From the NCBI GenBank assembly GCA_029338875.1, contig JAQYBF010000041.1:1-57982 (forward strand): 57,982 bases of DNA. The letters are read 5' to 3'. This document shows, one piece after another, positions 36,927-45,450 of the stretch. This DNA comes from Lachnospiraceae bacterium. Lineage in GTDB: Bacteria > Bacillota > Clostridia > Lachnospirales > Lachnospiraceae. Positions within the stretch are counted from its first letter, which is position 1, and each line of letters starts with the position of its first letter. The translations under genes and the position numbers were made by a program. The notes beneath the pieces are model-generated. The model searched no databases. It saw only the letters and a list, made by a program, of their open reading frames with translations, and was not told where the DNA came from.

Positions 36927-36995
36927 GATCCAGAGCGACAAGATCCGATACGATGTGATCAGACCAGGTACGGATCAGTCAGATACGATCAGATC
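36927..36995. repeat. Cluster of GATC-containing degenerate short repeats
   Basis: Six GATC sites in 69 bp (36927, 36942, 36957, 36973, 36987, 36992) within degenerate copies of CAGATACGATC or CCAGATC. It fills the gap upstream of the 851-residue protein and runs into the last codons of the EamA gene. Confidence 0.6.
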
Positions 36996-37867
36996 AGATT
37001 AGGGAGCATCAGCCCCGCTGTAAGACATATCATCCCCAGGACAGCCTTCCCTGTCAGTTTTTCTCTGAGAAGGGCTGCAGAGGTCAGAAGGCTGACCGGC
37101 AGAGCCAGACTCTCCAGGGTCCTGACTATACCGGCATTAAAAACAAGACTCCGGTTCAGAAAGATTACTGCAAATCCGGTCAGAAGTCCAGCCGCCGCCA
37201 TAAAAAATCCCTGATAAACCGTGACCCTTTTCAGTTCCGCTCCCCTTCTTCTTATAAGAAGAAGGATCCAGCCGCATACCGCCGCAAAAAAGCTCTCAAA
37301 AAGGATCCGGAAACTTTCTTCATAGGCCTGGCCGAAACGGCGTAAAAGAAGCCGGCCTGTCAGTTCAAGGACAAGAGAGAGAAGGCCGAAGAGCAGCCAT
37401 GATTTTTCCGTCTTTCCTTCCGACCCGATCAGGAGTAAGATAAGGCCGGCCAGACCAAGAAAAAGGGCATACCAGTTTTTCATCGCCATGCCTTCCTTTA
37501 ATAGAAGGAAAGAAAGCAGAGGCAGAAGAAGCCGCGAAAAGGAAAAAAGGGAAAAAGCCTGACTTACCTGGCTTTTCTGCAGGGCCAGAAGAAAAAAGAA
37601 GGCCGAAAGAAGAAAGGTCAGAGCGATAAGAATAAGAAGAACCCAACTCTGAAGTCCTCTTCCGCGGAAAGCAGAAAAAAAGGCCCTGGCCTTTCCGGGA
37701 TAGAAAAAAAGAAAGAGGGCGGTCTGAACCGTCACTGCCAGAGTAAAACTGGCCCAGGCATCGGTCCGCTTCATGGATGCCTTCAGGAATACCGGTACCA
37801 GGCCGAAAAAGAGAGCCGAAAGCAGAGCCAGATAGACCCAGTTGATTGTGATATTATACAGATTCAT
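36989..37867 (-). CDS. EamA/DMT-family transporter
   Basis: 292 residues forming about ten hydrophobic helices in two EamA repeats (about 10-140 and 155-290), the usual drug/metabolite transporter layout. Substrates in this family range from amino acids to sugars and cannot be predicted here. The second repeat has the LxxxLxxPVSLLxSxxLLxEKLTG-type block (ESLALPVSLLTSAALLREK). The helices are strikingly rich in Leu and Phe. Divergent from the LtaS-like gene. Confidence 0.85.
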   Translation of the reverse strand: MNLYNITINWVYLALLSALFFGLVPVFLKASMKRTDAWASFTLAVTVQTALFLFFYPGKARAFFSAFRGRGLQSWVLLILIALTFLLSAFFFLLALQKSQVSQAFSLFSFSRLLLPLLSFLLLKEGMAMKNWYALFLGLAGLILLLIGSEGKTEKSWLLFGLLSLVLELTGRLLLRRFGQAYEESFRILFESFFAAVCGWILLLIRRRGAELKRVTVYQGFFMAAAGLLTGFAVIFLNRSLVFNAGIVRTLESLALPVSLLTSAALLREKLTGKAVLGMICLTAGLMLPNLI

Positions 37868-37892
37868 AGAAGGTTTAACCTCCCGATTCGGG

Positions 37893-37921
37893 TTTACATC
37901 AAAATTTTATCATGCTATAAT
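37893..37921 (+). promoter_or_regulatory. Predicted promoter of the LtaS-like gene
   Basis: TTTACA (37893-37898), a 17-bp spacer and TATAAT (37916-37921), 68 bp before the start codon. Confidence 0.75.
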
Positions 37922-37989
37922 CTCGTAACTGAAAAAATATTATATCTTACTATAAATAGAACTTCAAATAGCAGGCCGGAGACCTTTTA

Positions 37990-40137
37990 ATGAGAACTTT
38001 TCGAAATTTTGCAAGCAAACACGACTTCCTGATCATGATCCCATGGTCTATGTTTCTGGACATTGTACTTGAGTGGCTGTCTCGTCATTCCCTGATTGAG
38101 GCACTGAAGTTTGTTGTTCAGCATCCCATTCCCTTCCTATATAATTCCTTTATCATTTTTGTAGTATATTCGGTTGCCATCCTCTTTCGGAGACGCACCT
38201 TTGTCAGAAGAATCGTCACCGGACTCTTCGTCACACTGGGTATCATCAACTGTGTCCTTCTTCTGAACCGGGTCTCCCCCTTCGGTTTCTCGGACCTCTC
38301 CATGATCGGCGATCTCTTCACCATGAAAGACTCCAAGTATTTTTCTGCCTGGGAAGCAGTCCTCGCAATCGTCGGTCTGGCCGTCTTTGCCTTCTTTCTT
38401 GTACGTCTTTTTATCAAGGGAAAGAAGTTTAATAGCAAAGTGCCCTTCTGGGCCCGTCTGATTCTGGTTGCAGCCCTCTGGATCGCTCTCCCGCTTTCCG
38501 GAAAGTTCCTCCAGACAAGCGGTCTGATCGAGTCCTATTTCGGCAACCTGGCCCAGGGCTACCTCGATAACGGCTATATCTACGGATTCTCCACTTCTAT
38601 GCTCGACCGCGGCATGCGGCATCCCCTTGGCTACTCCAGCCGGTCCGTCCAGCAGGTTCTGAGCGATACGAATATGGACAAGACCACCATTACCGGACAG
38701 ACCGGTGTTGATGAAGCAGATAAGAAAACAGGACCCAATGTCATTGTCGTCCTCCTGGAGTCCTTCTTCGATCCGACCGAGGTCAACTATCTGTCCTTCT
38801 CCGAGGATCCCATCCCCTTTATCCACTCCCTGATGCAGAACTATACGACCGGCCATCTGACAGTTCCTGTCGTCGGCGCCGGAACCAGTAATACGGAATT
38901 CGAAATGCTGACCGGCATGTCGGTATCCTTCTTCGGACCCGGTGAGATTCCTCAGAAAACCGTTCTGAAAAACCGGAGCGTGGAAAGCTTTGCCGATGAT
39001 ATGAAGATGCAAGGCTACAGCACCCATGTCGTTCATAACAACGGAGGAAACTTCTACAGCCGTGCCAACGCCTTTTCGAAAATGGGCTTTGACACCTTTA
39101 CCGCAAAGGAAAACCTGGATATCACAGACTACACCCCGCTGGGCTCCTGGCCGACAGATGATATCCTGATCGGCGCCACAAAGGATGCCATGGATTCCAC
39201 CAAGAACCGTGACTTTGTCTATACCATCACCGTTTCGACCCATGGAAACTATCCCGGCTACAAGGTCATCGACAATCCAGCAATAAAGGTTACCGCCAAG
39301 GGCAAGGATGAAAGTCTCCAGTATAAGTGGGAGTACTATGTCAACCAGGTTCATACCATGGATACCTGGATCAAGAACTATGTGGAAATGCTGAACAGCA
39401 GAGGCGAGGATACCCTTCTTGTCATGTTCGGCGACCATCTGCCTACCATGGGCCTGACCGCCGGCGATATGAAGGAGAACTCCATCTTCAAGACCAATTA
39501 TATCACCTGGAATAATTTCGGTCTGGCGAAGGAGGACAAGGATCTGACCTCCTATCAGCTGGTTTCGGATGAGCTCGAACGGATCGGCATGCATACAGGA
39601 ACCATGCTTCAGTTCAACCAGCAGATGATGAAGGAAAATATAGAGCCAGGCTCCATAGAGTACACTAACCGACTGAATATGCTCCAGTATGACCTCCTCT
39701 ACGGAAACCGCTATGCCTATAACGGTGTCAACCTCTATCCATCCTCTGACCTTGTCATGGGCATCAAGGATATCACGGTAAATCAGGCTTACAGCTTCAA
39801 CGGCAAGGTCCATATTTACGGCACCAACTTCACCAAATGGTGTAAGGTCTATGTAAACGGGGAACAGGTGGATACGGACTATATTTCCGGTGAGTGCCTG
39901 ACCATCAACGACTCTGACATAAAGAGCGGAGACAGCATTGTTGTAAGTCAGGTAGGCTCCAACAGCACCGTCTTCAGAAGCTCCAACAAGTTCACCTATT
40001 CCAGCACGGAAGCCACTGACGGAAACTCTACGGACGACAGCGCCAAGGATCCAAGCGACAATAATACCTCTGTCGAGTCGGAAAGCTCTGATATCATAGC
40101 TCCTCTGACTCCTGAGGCAAATGAACCCACCCAGTAA
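37990..40137 (+). CDS. LtaS-like phosphoglycerol transferase (sulfatase superfamily)
   Basis: Predicted to build or decorate glycerolphosphate polymers such as lipoteichoic acid on the outer membrane face. 715 residues: membrane helices in the first 175 residues (at about 12-30, 50-66, 75-93, 122-142, 153-172), then the sulfatase-fold catalytic domain (about 250-560). Metal ligand E257 (VVLLESFF), nucleophile T299 in GAGTSNTEFEML (the counterpart of LtaS Thr300), and the late GDHLPTMG block. After the enzyme comes an added C-terminal beta domain (about 595-670, IPT/TIG-like, VHIYGTNFTKWCKVYVNG) and a disordered Ser/Asp/Thr tail. GGAG is 9 nt from the ATG. The dlt-like operon at 44-52 kb could modify its product. 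Confidence 0.88.
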   Translation: MRTFRNFASKHDFLIMIPWSMFLDIVLEWLSRHSLIEALKFVVQHPIPFLYNSFIIFVVYSVAILFRRRTFVRRIVTGLFVTLGIINCVLLLNRVSPFGFSDLSMIGDLFTMKDSKYFSAWEAVLAIVGLAVFAFFLVRLFIKGKKFNSKVPFWARLILVAALWIALPLSGKFLQTSGLIESYFGNLAQGYLDNGYIYGFSTSMLDRGMRHPLGYSSRSVQQVLSDTNMDKTTITGQTGVDEADKKTGPNVIVVLLESFFDPTEVNYLSFSEDPIPFIHSLMQNYTTGHLTVPVVGAGTSNTEFEMLTGMSVSFFGPGEIPQKTVLKNRSVESFADDMKMQGYSTHVVHNNGGNFYSRANAFSKMGFDTFTAKENLDITDYTPLGSWPTDDILIGATKDAMDSTKNRDFVYTITVSTHGNYPGYKVIDNPAIKVTAKGKDESLQYKWEYYVNQVHTMDTWIKNYVEMLNSRGEDTLLVMFGDHLPTMGLTAGDMKENSIFKTNYITWNNFGLAKEDKDLTSYQLVSDELERIGMHTGTMLQFNQQMMKENIEPGSIEYTNRLNMLQYDLLYGNRYAYNGVNLYPSSDLVMGIKDITVNQAYSFNGKVHIYGTNFTKWCKVYVNGEQVDTDYISGECLTINDSDIKSGDSIVVSQVGSNSTVFRSSNKFTYSSTEATDGNSTDDSAKDPSDNNTSVESESSDIIAPLTPEANEPTQ

Positions 40138-40194
40138 GAGGAAACCTTTTCAACATTTTTCACAAAGCGTTTAATTAATTCGTTTAATTTTTGC

Positions 40195-40275
40195 TTCCAA
40201 AATCAAGCCTTCTGTCCTATAATATGAAATAATCTTTTTAGTTCTACGTTTCCGCGTGTGTACTTTTGCGCGGAA
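40195..40275 (+). promoter_or_regulatory. Promoter and possible operator of the TetR gene
   Basis: TTCCAA (40195-40200), a 17-bp spacer and TATAAT (40218-40223). Between promoter and RBS is an inverted repeat TTCCGCG (40250-40256) and CGCGGAA (40269-40275), a candidate operator. Just upstream, CGTTTAATT occurs twice 13 bp apart. Confidence 0.5.
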
Positions 40276-40299
40276 AATTTTATGTAAGGAGGTACCGTA

Positions 40300-40875
40300 A
40301 TGGATGAGAAACATATGGACATGCGCGTGAAAAGGACCCTTAAATCTGTTCAGCAGGCTTTTTACAGCCTGGCTCAGGAAAAGAGCCTGGACGAGATCAC
40401 CATCACGGGCCTGACACAGCGGGCAGGAATCAATCGGAAAACATTCTATCTCCACTACAAATCCATGGACGAGCTGATGCAGGCTGTCAGCGAGGAGTCC
40501 TATCAGAATATTATGGATGATCTGGAGCCGGTCATTGAATCCGGGAATCTGGAAAGCTGTATCCGTGCTTTCTATCAGTATCTCAATAACTGCAGCGGCA
40601 TCCAGCGGATTCTTCTCTGCGACTCCCGAAATCAGGTTTTCTATAACAAAGTGATCGAACGGGTACTCCACAGTGATGCCTTTCAGACCATCTACAGAAG
40701 AACACCCTTCCCTTCCCTGACCGAAGCCTATATGTCCTGTATTTCGACCATTTACCAGGCCTGGCTCAATGAGAAGACCATCAATATCGAGGAACTGATC
40801 CAATATACGACAACACTGATCAACGGCGGCTTCCGGGCTGCGGAAAGCATGGATCTTCCCGGGATCGAGCGCTAA
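40300..40875 (+). CDS. TetR/AcrR-family transcriptional regulator
   Basis: 191 residues. The N-terminal helix-turn-helix (about 12-58) reads VQQAFYSLAQEKSLDEITIT, then LTQRAGINRKTFYLHYKSMDEL in parts, the TetR signature. The C-terminal part is of the YhgI/DhaS-like type (QTIYRRTPFPSLTEAYMSC). AAGGAGG is 9 nt upstream of the ATG. It probably autoregulates through the inverted repeat in its leader; its neighbour, the LtaS-like gene, is a possible second target. Confidence 0.9.
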   Translation: MDEKHMDMRVKRTLKSVQQAFYSLAQEKSLDEITITGLTQRAGINRKTFYLHYKSMDELMQAVSEESYQNIMDDLEPVIESGNLESCIRAFYQYLNNCSGIQRILLCDSRNQVFYNKVIERVLHSDAFQTIYRRTPFPSLTEAYMSCISTIYQAWLNEKTINIEELIQYTTTLINGGFRAAESMDLPGIER

Positions 40876-40900
40876 GGCGACTATTTACCATATGATTTTC

Positions 40901-40928
40901 AGCGGATTCTTCGGAATCCGCTTTTTTT
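40901..40928 (+). terminator. Intrinsic terminator of the TetR gene
   Basis: AGCGGATTC, TTCG loop region, GAATCCGCT followed by a run of seven T, 26 bp after the stop codon. Confidence 0.9.
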
Positions 40929-40943
40929 CATAAAAACGGAAAT

Positions 40944-40981
40944 AAAAAACCGGAAATCCTTAATTATAAGGATTCCCGGTA
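40944..40981 (-). terminator. Terminator of the tRNA-Pro genes
   Basis: Minus strand ACCGGGAATCCTTA...TAAGGATTTCCGGT stem (one bulge/mismatch) followed by TTTTTTATTTC, immediately after tRNA-Pro(AGG). Confidence 0.85.
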
Positions 40982-40985
40982 AAAG

Positions 40986-41059
40986 TCGAAGCGACAAGAT
41001 TTGAACTTGCGACCTCTGCGTCCCTAACGCAGCGCTCTACCAAGCTGAGCCACGCTTCG
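40986..41059 (-). tRNA. tRNA-Pro (anticodon AGG)
   Basis: 74 nt, acceptor CGAAGCG/CGCTTCG, anticodon stem CTGCG/CGCAG around loop TTAGGGA, hence AGG. Bacterial tRNAs with A34 outside tRNA-Arg(ACG) are uncommon. The body is nearly identical to the neighbouring tRNA-Pro(CGG), indicating a recent duplication and anticodon change. Confidence 0.92.
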
Positions 41060-41077
41060 ATTTATATTTCTAAACTG

Positions 41078-41106
41078 ATTATACACCAGTTTCATCGATG
41101 CGACAA
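41078..41106 (-). promoter_or_regulatory. Predicted promoter of tRNA-Pro(AGG)
   Basis: Minus strand TTGTCG (41101-41106), a 17-bp spacer and TATAAT (41078-41083). The -35 lies inside the 3' part of the upstream tRNA-Pro(CGG) gene, so the second tRNA can be made independently. Confidence 0.65.
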
Positions 41107-41168
41107 GATTTGAACTTGCGACCTCTGCGTCCCGAACGCAGCGCTCTACCAAACTGAGCCACGCATCG
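41095..41168 (-). tRNA. tRNA-Pro (anticodon CGG)
   Basis: 74 nt, acceptor CGATGCG/CGCATCG, anticodon loop TTCGGGA. It differs from the AGG tRNA at position 34, one D-loop base and a compensated acceptor pair. Upstream (41169-41225) are small GC-rich hairpins, including GGCAGC/GCTGCC, possibly the end of the glucokinase transcript. Confidence 0.95.
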
Positions 41169-41233
41169 AAATGCTGGCAGCTTATGCTGCCTGCCTCGCC
41201 ATATGCGAAGCATGATCTATGATCAAACGGAAG

Positions 41234-42184
41234 TTATTCCTGACTGTCAATCGCCAGTTTAGCTCCTCCGTAGATACCAGCATCGTTACTTAATAATGCT
41301 AACAGAATCTTAGTGTTTTTGCAAGCATGAAATACATTTTTTTCAAAAGGTTCTGTTACTAAATCAAGTACAATCTGTCCGGCCTCAGATACACCACCGC
41401 CGATCAGGATGGCTTCCGGATTGACGACATCGGCAATTGTTGCCAGAGCGTTGCCAAGATAGGTCATGGCCTTCTTCAGGATGGCATAGCCAAGAGGGTC
41501 GCCTGCATTTGCTGCATCGGTAACATCCTTGCCGGTCAGAGAATCTCTGCCGTAAAGAGGACTGTCCTTCCACTTGTCCAGATGGTTATTGGTAAGACCC
41601 ATACGGATAATGCCTGATGCAGAAGCATACTGCTCAAGGCAGCCATGCAGACCGCAGTTGCAGGCTGTAACCTCACCCGGGTTGACCTGAATATGTCCGA
41701 TTTCTCCGGCAGCACCGCCAAAGCCGGTCAGGATCTTGCCATTCAGGACAATTCCGCCGCCGACACCGGTACCAAGGGTTACCATGACGATACTGGAATA
41801 GCCCTTGCCGCTGCCCATCCAGGCTTCGCCGAGAGCTGCAATATTTGCATCATTGGCTGCCTTTACCGGAAGTCCGGAGGCCTTTGCCAGTTCAGACTCT
41901 ACCGGATAGATATCCCAGCCAAGGTTGACGCACTTGTTGACTCTTCCGTCCGGCAGAACCGGTCCGGGAACGCCGATTCCGATTCCGATGACGCTGTCTT
42001 TCTCAATTCTTCTGGATGCAAGGATATCATTCACCTTTGCAGCGATATCCTCTACAATATGAACTCCATGATCTTCTGTATTTGTAGGAATCTTTTCCTT
42101 GGTAAGAAGCTGGCCGTCTTTCGAAAAAAGGCCGATCTTAATGGTCGTTCCGCCTACATCAACGCCGACTGCATAGTTTTTCAT
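41234..42184 (-). CDS. glcK: ROK-family glucokinase
   Basis: Phosphorylates glucose with ATP in the cytoplasm. 316 residues. N-terminal phosphate loop VGVDVGGTTIKIG; catalytic-site GEAWMGSGKG and TLGTGVGGGIV; zinc-binding ROK signature with CNCGLHGCLEQYAS (the cysteines and the GHIQ histidine). CAGGAGATTC precedes the ATG. With GalM and the alpha-glucan hydrolase it fits intracellular sugar entry into glycolysis. Regulatory ROK proteins have an extra helix-turn-helix, which is absent here. Confidence 0.93.
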   Translation of the reverse strand: MKNYAVGVDVGGTTIKIGLFSKDGQLLTKEKIPTNTEDHGVHIVEDIAAKVNDILASRRIEKDSVIGIGIGVPGPVLPDGRVNKCVNLGWDIYPVESELAKASGLPVKAANDANIAALGEAWMGSGKGYSSIVMVTLGTGVGGGIVLNGKILTGFGGAAGEIGHIQVNPGEVTACNCGLHGCLEQYASASGIIRMGLTNNHLDKWKDSPLYGRDSLTGKDVTDAANAGDPLGYAILKKAMTYLGNALATIADVVNPEAILIGGGVSEAGQIVLDLVTEPFEKNVFHACKNTKILLALLSNDAGIYGGAKLAIDSQE

Positions 42185-42266
42185 TCTGAATCTCCTGTGC
42201 CATGAACTGGCTTTCTAATGAATTCTTTCCCGAAAACTCAGGGTTTCCGAGTTCCCTTTCCGAATC

Positions 42267-42295
42267 ATTATATGGTTTTTACAAGGATCTTGCAA
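42267..42295 (-). promoter_or_regulatory. Predicted promoter of the glucokinase gene
   Basis: Minus strand TTGCAA (42290-42295), a 17-bp spacer and TATAAT (42267-42272), about 85 bp before the start codon, in the 348-bp divergent region with galM. Confidence 0.78.
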
Positions 42296-42348
42296 GCATC
42301 GGTACATGCCTTCCCTGAAAGGGGTTTCCCGCCTTTTACGTTTTCGTT

Positions 42349-42376
42349 TTGCAGGTATTGCGGAATTGCATATACT
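42349..42376 (+). promoter_or_regulatory. Possible promoter of galM
   Basis: TTGCAG (42349-42354), a 16-bp spacer and TATACT (42371-42376). A second TGCTATACT at about 42410-42418 is an alternative. The rest of 42377-42532 shows no further element. Confidence 0.45.
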
Positions 42377-42532
42377 GACACTCTTATCATGTTACAGGAT
42401 TCTATCATGTGCTATACTGTTTTTCGGGTGAATCACTTATTCTACAGGATGTGGCTGTCTCTTCTGAAATCCTGGCTTCATCCTGCAGAGGAGCCGTGTA
42501 TTTAGAACGGCCGACATGTTAAGGAGGTTATC

Positions 42533-43582
42533 ATGGAGAAGAAAAAATGGGGGAATGCACCGGAAGGCGGAGAAATTTTCCGTTATACAATCAGTAATGC
42601 TTCCGGCAGCTATTTCGTTTCAATGAATTATGGTGCCAACCTTCTGGAACTGCACGTTCCGGACCGGGATGGCAGACTGGATGACGTCGTACTGGGCTTT
42701 GAGGATCTGGACTCTTATTTTGTCAATGATCCCTGCTTCGGCTGCCTGGTAGCGCCCTATGCCAACCGGATCGGCAATGCGTCTTTTACCCTGGGCGGTA
42801 AGACCTATAAACTGGATCCAAACGACAACGGGCATAACACCCTGCACAGCGGCTATCACGGACTTCATCATAAAATGTGGGCCATGACCGCCTTTACCGA
42901 CCGGTCCATCACCTATACCATCCAGAAGGAGCATATGGAGTGCGGTTTCCCGGGAAATGTACTTCTTTCCGTCACCTATACTCTGACAGATGACAATGTC
43001 CTTTCCATTCACTATCATGCCACAACCGACCGGGATACCGTCTTCAATCCGACCAATCACAGCTACTTCAATCTAGGCGGTCAGGCTTCGGGGCCTGCTC
43101 TGGATGCCATGATCCAGCTGGATGCAGATTATTATACACCGACCGATGACGAGCAGATTCCGGACGGCAGACTGGAAAAGGTTGACGGAACTCCCATGGA
43201 TTTCCGTCAGCCCAGAAGACTTGGAGATGACATCAAAAATTATGATTTCGAGGCCATCCGGATCGGACACGGCTATGATCACAATTTTGTCCTGAAGACC
43301 AAACGCGGTACCCTATCTCCTGTCGGTTCCATGACAGACAGCAAAACCGGACGGAAGATGGAAATATGGACCGATCTCCCCGGTATCCAGATCTACAGCG
43401 GAAATTATGTCATTGACTGCCCCAAGGGCAAGGGCGGAGTGACCTATGAGCCTTATGTCGGCGTTGCGTTCGAGACCCAGTTCTTCCCCAACGCTGTCAA
43501 TATTCCTACCTTTGAGCAGCCGATCTTAAGAGCCGGCACAGCCTTTGATTCTACGACAGAATACCATTTCACAACATTCTGA
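42533..43582 (+). CDS. galM: Aldose 1-epimerase (mutarotase)
   Basis: Interconverts alpha and beta anomers of glucose or galactose. 349 residues, normal length. Signature NPTNHSYFNLGG (about 165-176) with the catalytic histidine; N-terminal substrate residues in LVAPYANRIGNA and NGHNTLHSGYHGLHHKMW; catalytic glutamate probably in the VGVAFETQFFPNAVN block near the C-terminus. AAGGAGGTTATC precedes the ATG. Transcribed away from the glucokinase gene. Confidence 0.93.
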   Translation: MEKKKWGNAPEGGEIFRYTISNASGSYFVSMNYGANLLELHVPDRDGRLDDVVLGFEDLDSYFVNDPCFGCLVAPYANRIGNASFTLGGKTYKLDPNDNGHNTLHSGYHGLHHKMWAMTAFTDRSITYTIQKEHMECGFPGNVLLSVTYTLTDDNVLSIHYHATTDRDTVFNPTNHSYFNLGGQASGPALDAMIQLDADYYTPTDDEQIPDGRLEKVDGTPMDFRQPRRLGDDIKNYDFEAIRIGHGYDHNFVLKTKRGTLSPVGSMTDSKTGRKMEIWTDLPGIQIYSGNYVIDCPKGKGGVTYEPYVGVAFETQFFPNAVNIPTFEQPILRAGTAFDSTTEYHFTTF

Positions 43583-43671
43583 CCAGCAGATCAGCTGATT
43601 GATAAAAGATGGAAGGACCGGTAAATCCGCCAGATGGCCTGATAATCCGATCTATCCGGAAACAGACAGAA

Positions 43672-43705
43672 AAAAGATGGTTTGGGCAGACCCGGACCAT
43701 CTTTT
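43672..43705. terminator. Bidirectional terminator between galM and the dlt-like operon
   Basis: AAAAGATGGT...ACCATCTTTT stem with A and T tracts on the two sides, in the gap where galM (plus) and the sensor kinase (minus) converge. Confidence 0.85.
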
Positions 43706-43796
43706 TCTTTTCCATATTTTCTTCCGGCCTGTCTTTTTGTCCGGATAGAACTGTCAGTTTTATTAAATCGGACGTATACTTCTTTTTCAATTGATA

Positions 43797-45437
43797 TCAT
43801 TTTGGAAAGCAGATTCTATAATACAGTCCCTTTTTCCCATCGATCTCATCTTCCGGCTCTATGGTCCCGCCATGAGCCTCAACAATTTTCTTTGCAATGG
43901 AAAGGCCAAGGCCTGTACCCTTGCCGCTCTTACGCGACTGATCACCTACCGTGAAGGGCTCAAAAAGCTTTGATTTCAGTTCAGGAGATACTCCAGGACC
44001 ATTATCGCCCATGATGATCTCAATCGTCCTGTCATCGCATTTCATGGAAACGTAGATCACTGTGCCGGGCTTTGTATATTTGACCGAGTTCGATATGATA
44101 TTTTCGAATACCCTCTTCATCTGACTCTGATCGAAATCAAAAGGAATCTGTTCCTCCGGAATATCCGTATCGACCTGAAAACCAAGGACCGAGAGCTCAT
44201 TAAATCGCTTTGCCATATAGGCCCTGAGATACTCAGCCAGATCTCCCTTTCCCCTGGAAATCTTGAATTTCGGATTCTCAAAGCGGCTGTAATCACTGAA
44301 CTGGGTGATCAGCTCAGACATGGTCTTGGCCTTCTGGCTGATGATATCCAGATACCTGTGGCTGTCTTCCATGGGGATAATGCCGTCTCTCAGGGCATCT
44401 GCATAACCGCCGATAACTGTAATGGGGGTTTTCAGATCATGAGAAATATCGGCCAGTGCGGTATTTCTTTCCTCACGGGCCTTTTCCCGTTCGGCATCCA
44501 TTTTCTCAAGCCGGTCCTCCATGGAATTAAAGGCATCCAGGACCTGGCTGATCTCCCTGGTTTCAACCTCACTGTCAACCTCAACCTTTTTCCCGGTCGT
44601 AACCTCTTCCAGAGCGGTCTTCAGTGTAATGAGCGGCTTCTTCAGCTTTCTGTAGAACGTAACGGTTGCGATCAGAATCACCAGAAGGATATATATGAGA
44701 TAAATAACAATGAAGGTATTTCTGATATGGTAGACTCTGTTTTCTTCCTTCTTGTACTGGACATAGGGACTTTCAAAATGGAAGATAGCTGCTCTCTCGT
44801 CTCCATCCGGATTTTTGAAGACTTTCTTCTCCCGGACCATCTTCTTTCCATAGAATCTTCCGAACTGCACGTCCGCATGGGCCTTGATATAGGAGAACTC
44901 CTCAGCTGAAATCTTACTGCTGTCCCCGTTGTCGGAGGAAAAGACGATACTGCCGTCCTCCTTGAAGATCTGTACCAGATTGCCTTTCTTTTTTTCGTCC
45001 TTATTGTCGTAATTCTGGATGCTGAGGAGATACATATTCTCCCCGTTGTCGACGAATTCACTGAAGTCAATATAGATCGAATGATCGGTTTCCGGTATAT
45101 ATTTGATCATATAGGGCGCATAGCTCTTCTTACCGGTATTTTTCCCTGTATATAGAATCCTTCCGCCGGAGTCGAGGATTTCAAAATAGCCCTTTTCTCC
45201 GAGAACAGACGTGTCAATCCCCGAATAATCACTGTCATCGGAAGCCTCGATCTGCTTTTCGATTTTGCTCAGATTGGGCCCGCCGGAATATTCCGGTACC
45301 TTCAGTATGCCGAAAATATCAAAAAGCGGAACAGCCAGAACCAGGACACCTCCTGCCAGAATGACCAGAAGGCCGATGGCCAGGATCTTCATCATATAGG
45401 CAAATATTGATGCGGGTTTTTTCTTTCTGGAAGACAT
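43797..45437 (-). CDS. Sensor histidine kinase of the dlt-like operon
   Basis: 546 residues. Transmembrane helices at about 15-38 and 242-261 flank a 200-residue extracellular sensor with PDC/Cache-like beta strands (GYFEILDSGGRILYTG). HAMP about 263-315; phospho-acceptor H333 (DISHDLKTPIT); N box ENIISNSVKYT; G boxes GDNGPGVS and GKGTGLGLSI. AAGGAGCCC precedes the ATG. Last of seven genes reading from the MBOAT gene, 13 bp after its regulator. A plausible role is to sense envelope charge or cationic antimicrobials, as dlt-linked systems do elsewhere; this is inference. Confidence 0.92.
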   Translation of the reverse strand: MSSRKKKPASIFAYMMKILAIGLLVILAGGVLVLAVPLFDIFGILKVPEYSGGPNLSKIEKQIEASDDSDYSGIDTSVLGEKGYFEILDSGGRILYTGKNTGKKSYAPYMIKYIPETDHSIYIDFSEFVDNGENMYLLSIQNYDNKDEKKKGNLVQIFKEDGSIVFSSDNGDSSKISAEEFSYIKAHADVQFGRFYGKKMVREKKVFKNPDGDERAAIFHFESPYVQYKKEENRVYHIRNTFIVIYLIYILLVILIATVTFYRKLKKPLITLKTALEEVTTGKKVEVDSEVETREISQVLDAFNSMEDRLEKMDAEREKAREERNTALADISHDLKTPITVIGGYADALRDGIIPMEDSHRYLDIISQKAKTMSELITQFSDYSRFENPKFKISRGKGDLAEYLRAYMAKRFNELSVLGFQVDTDIPEEQIPFDFDQSQMKRVFENIISNSVKYTKPGTVIYVSMKCDDRTIEIIMGDNGPGVSPELKSKLFEPFTVGDQSRKSGKGTGLGLSIAKKIVEAHGGTIEPEDEIDGKKGLYYRICFPK

Positions 45438-45450
45438 CAGGGCTCCTTTT

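Noticed and set aside
38137-39813. A 558-codon open frame on the minus strand
   Set aside because: Antisense to the LtaS-like gene; no recognisable domain and no ribosome-binding site.
42218-42505. A 95-codon open frame upstream of galM
   Set aside because: It crosses the predicted promoters of the glucokinase and galM genes and has no RBS or recognisable sequence.
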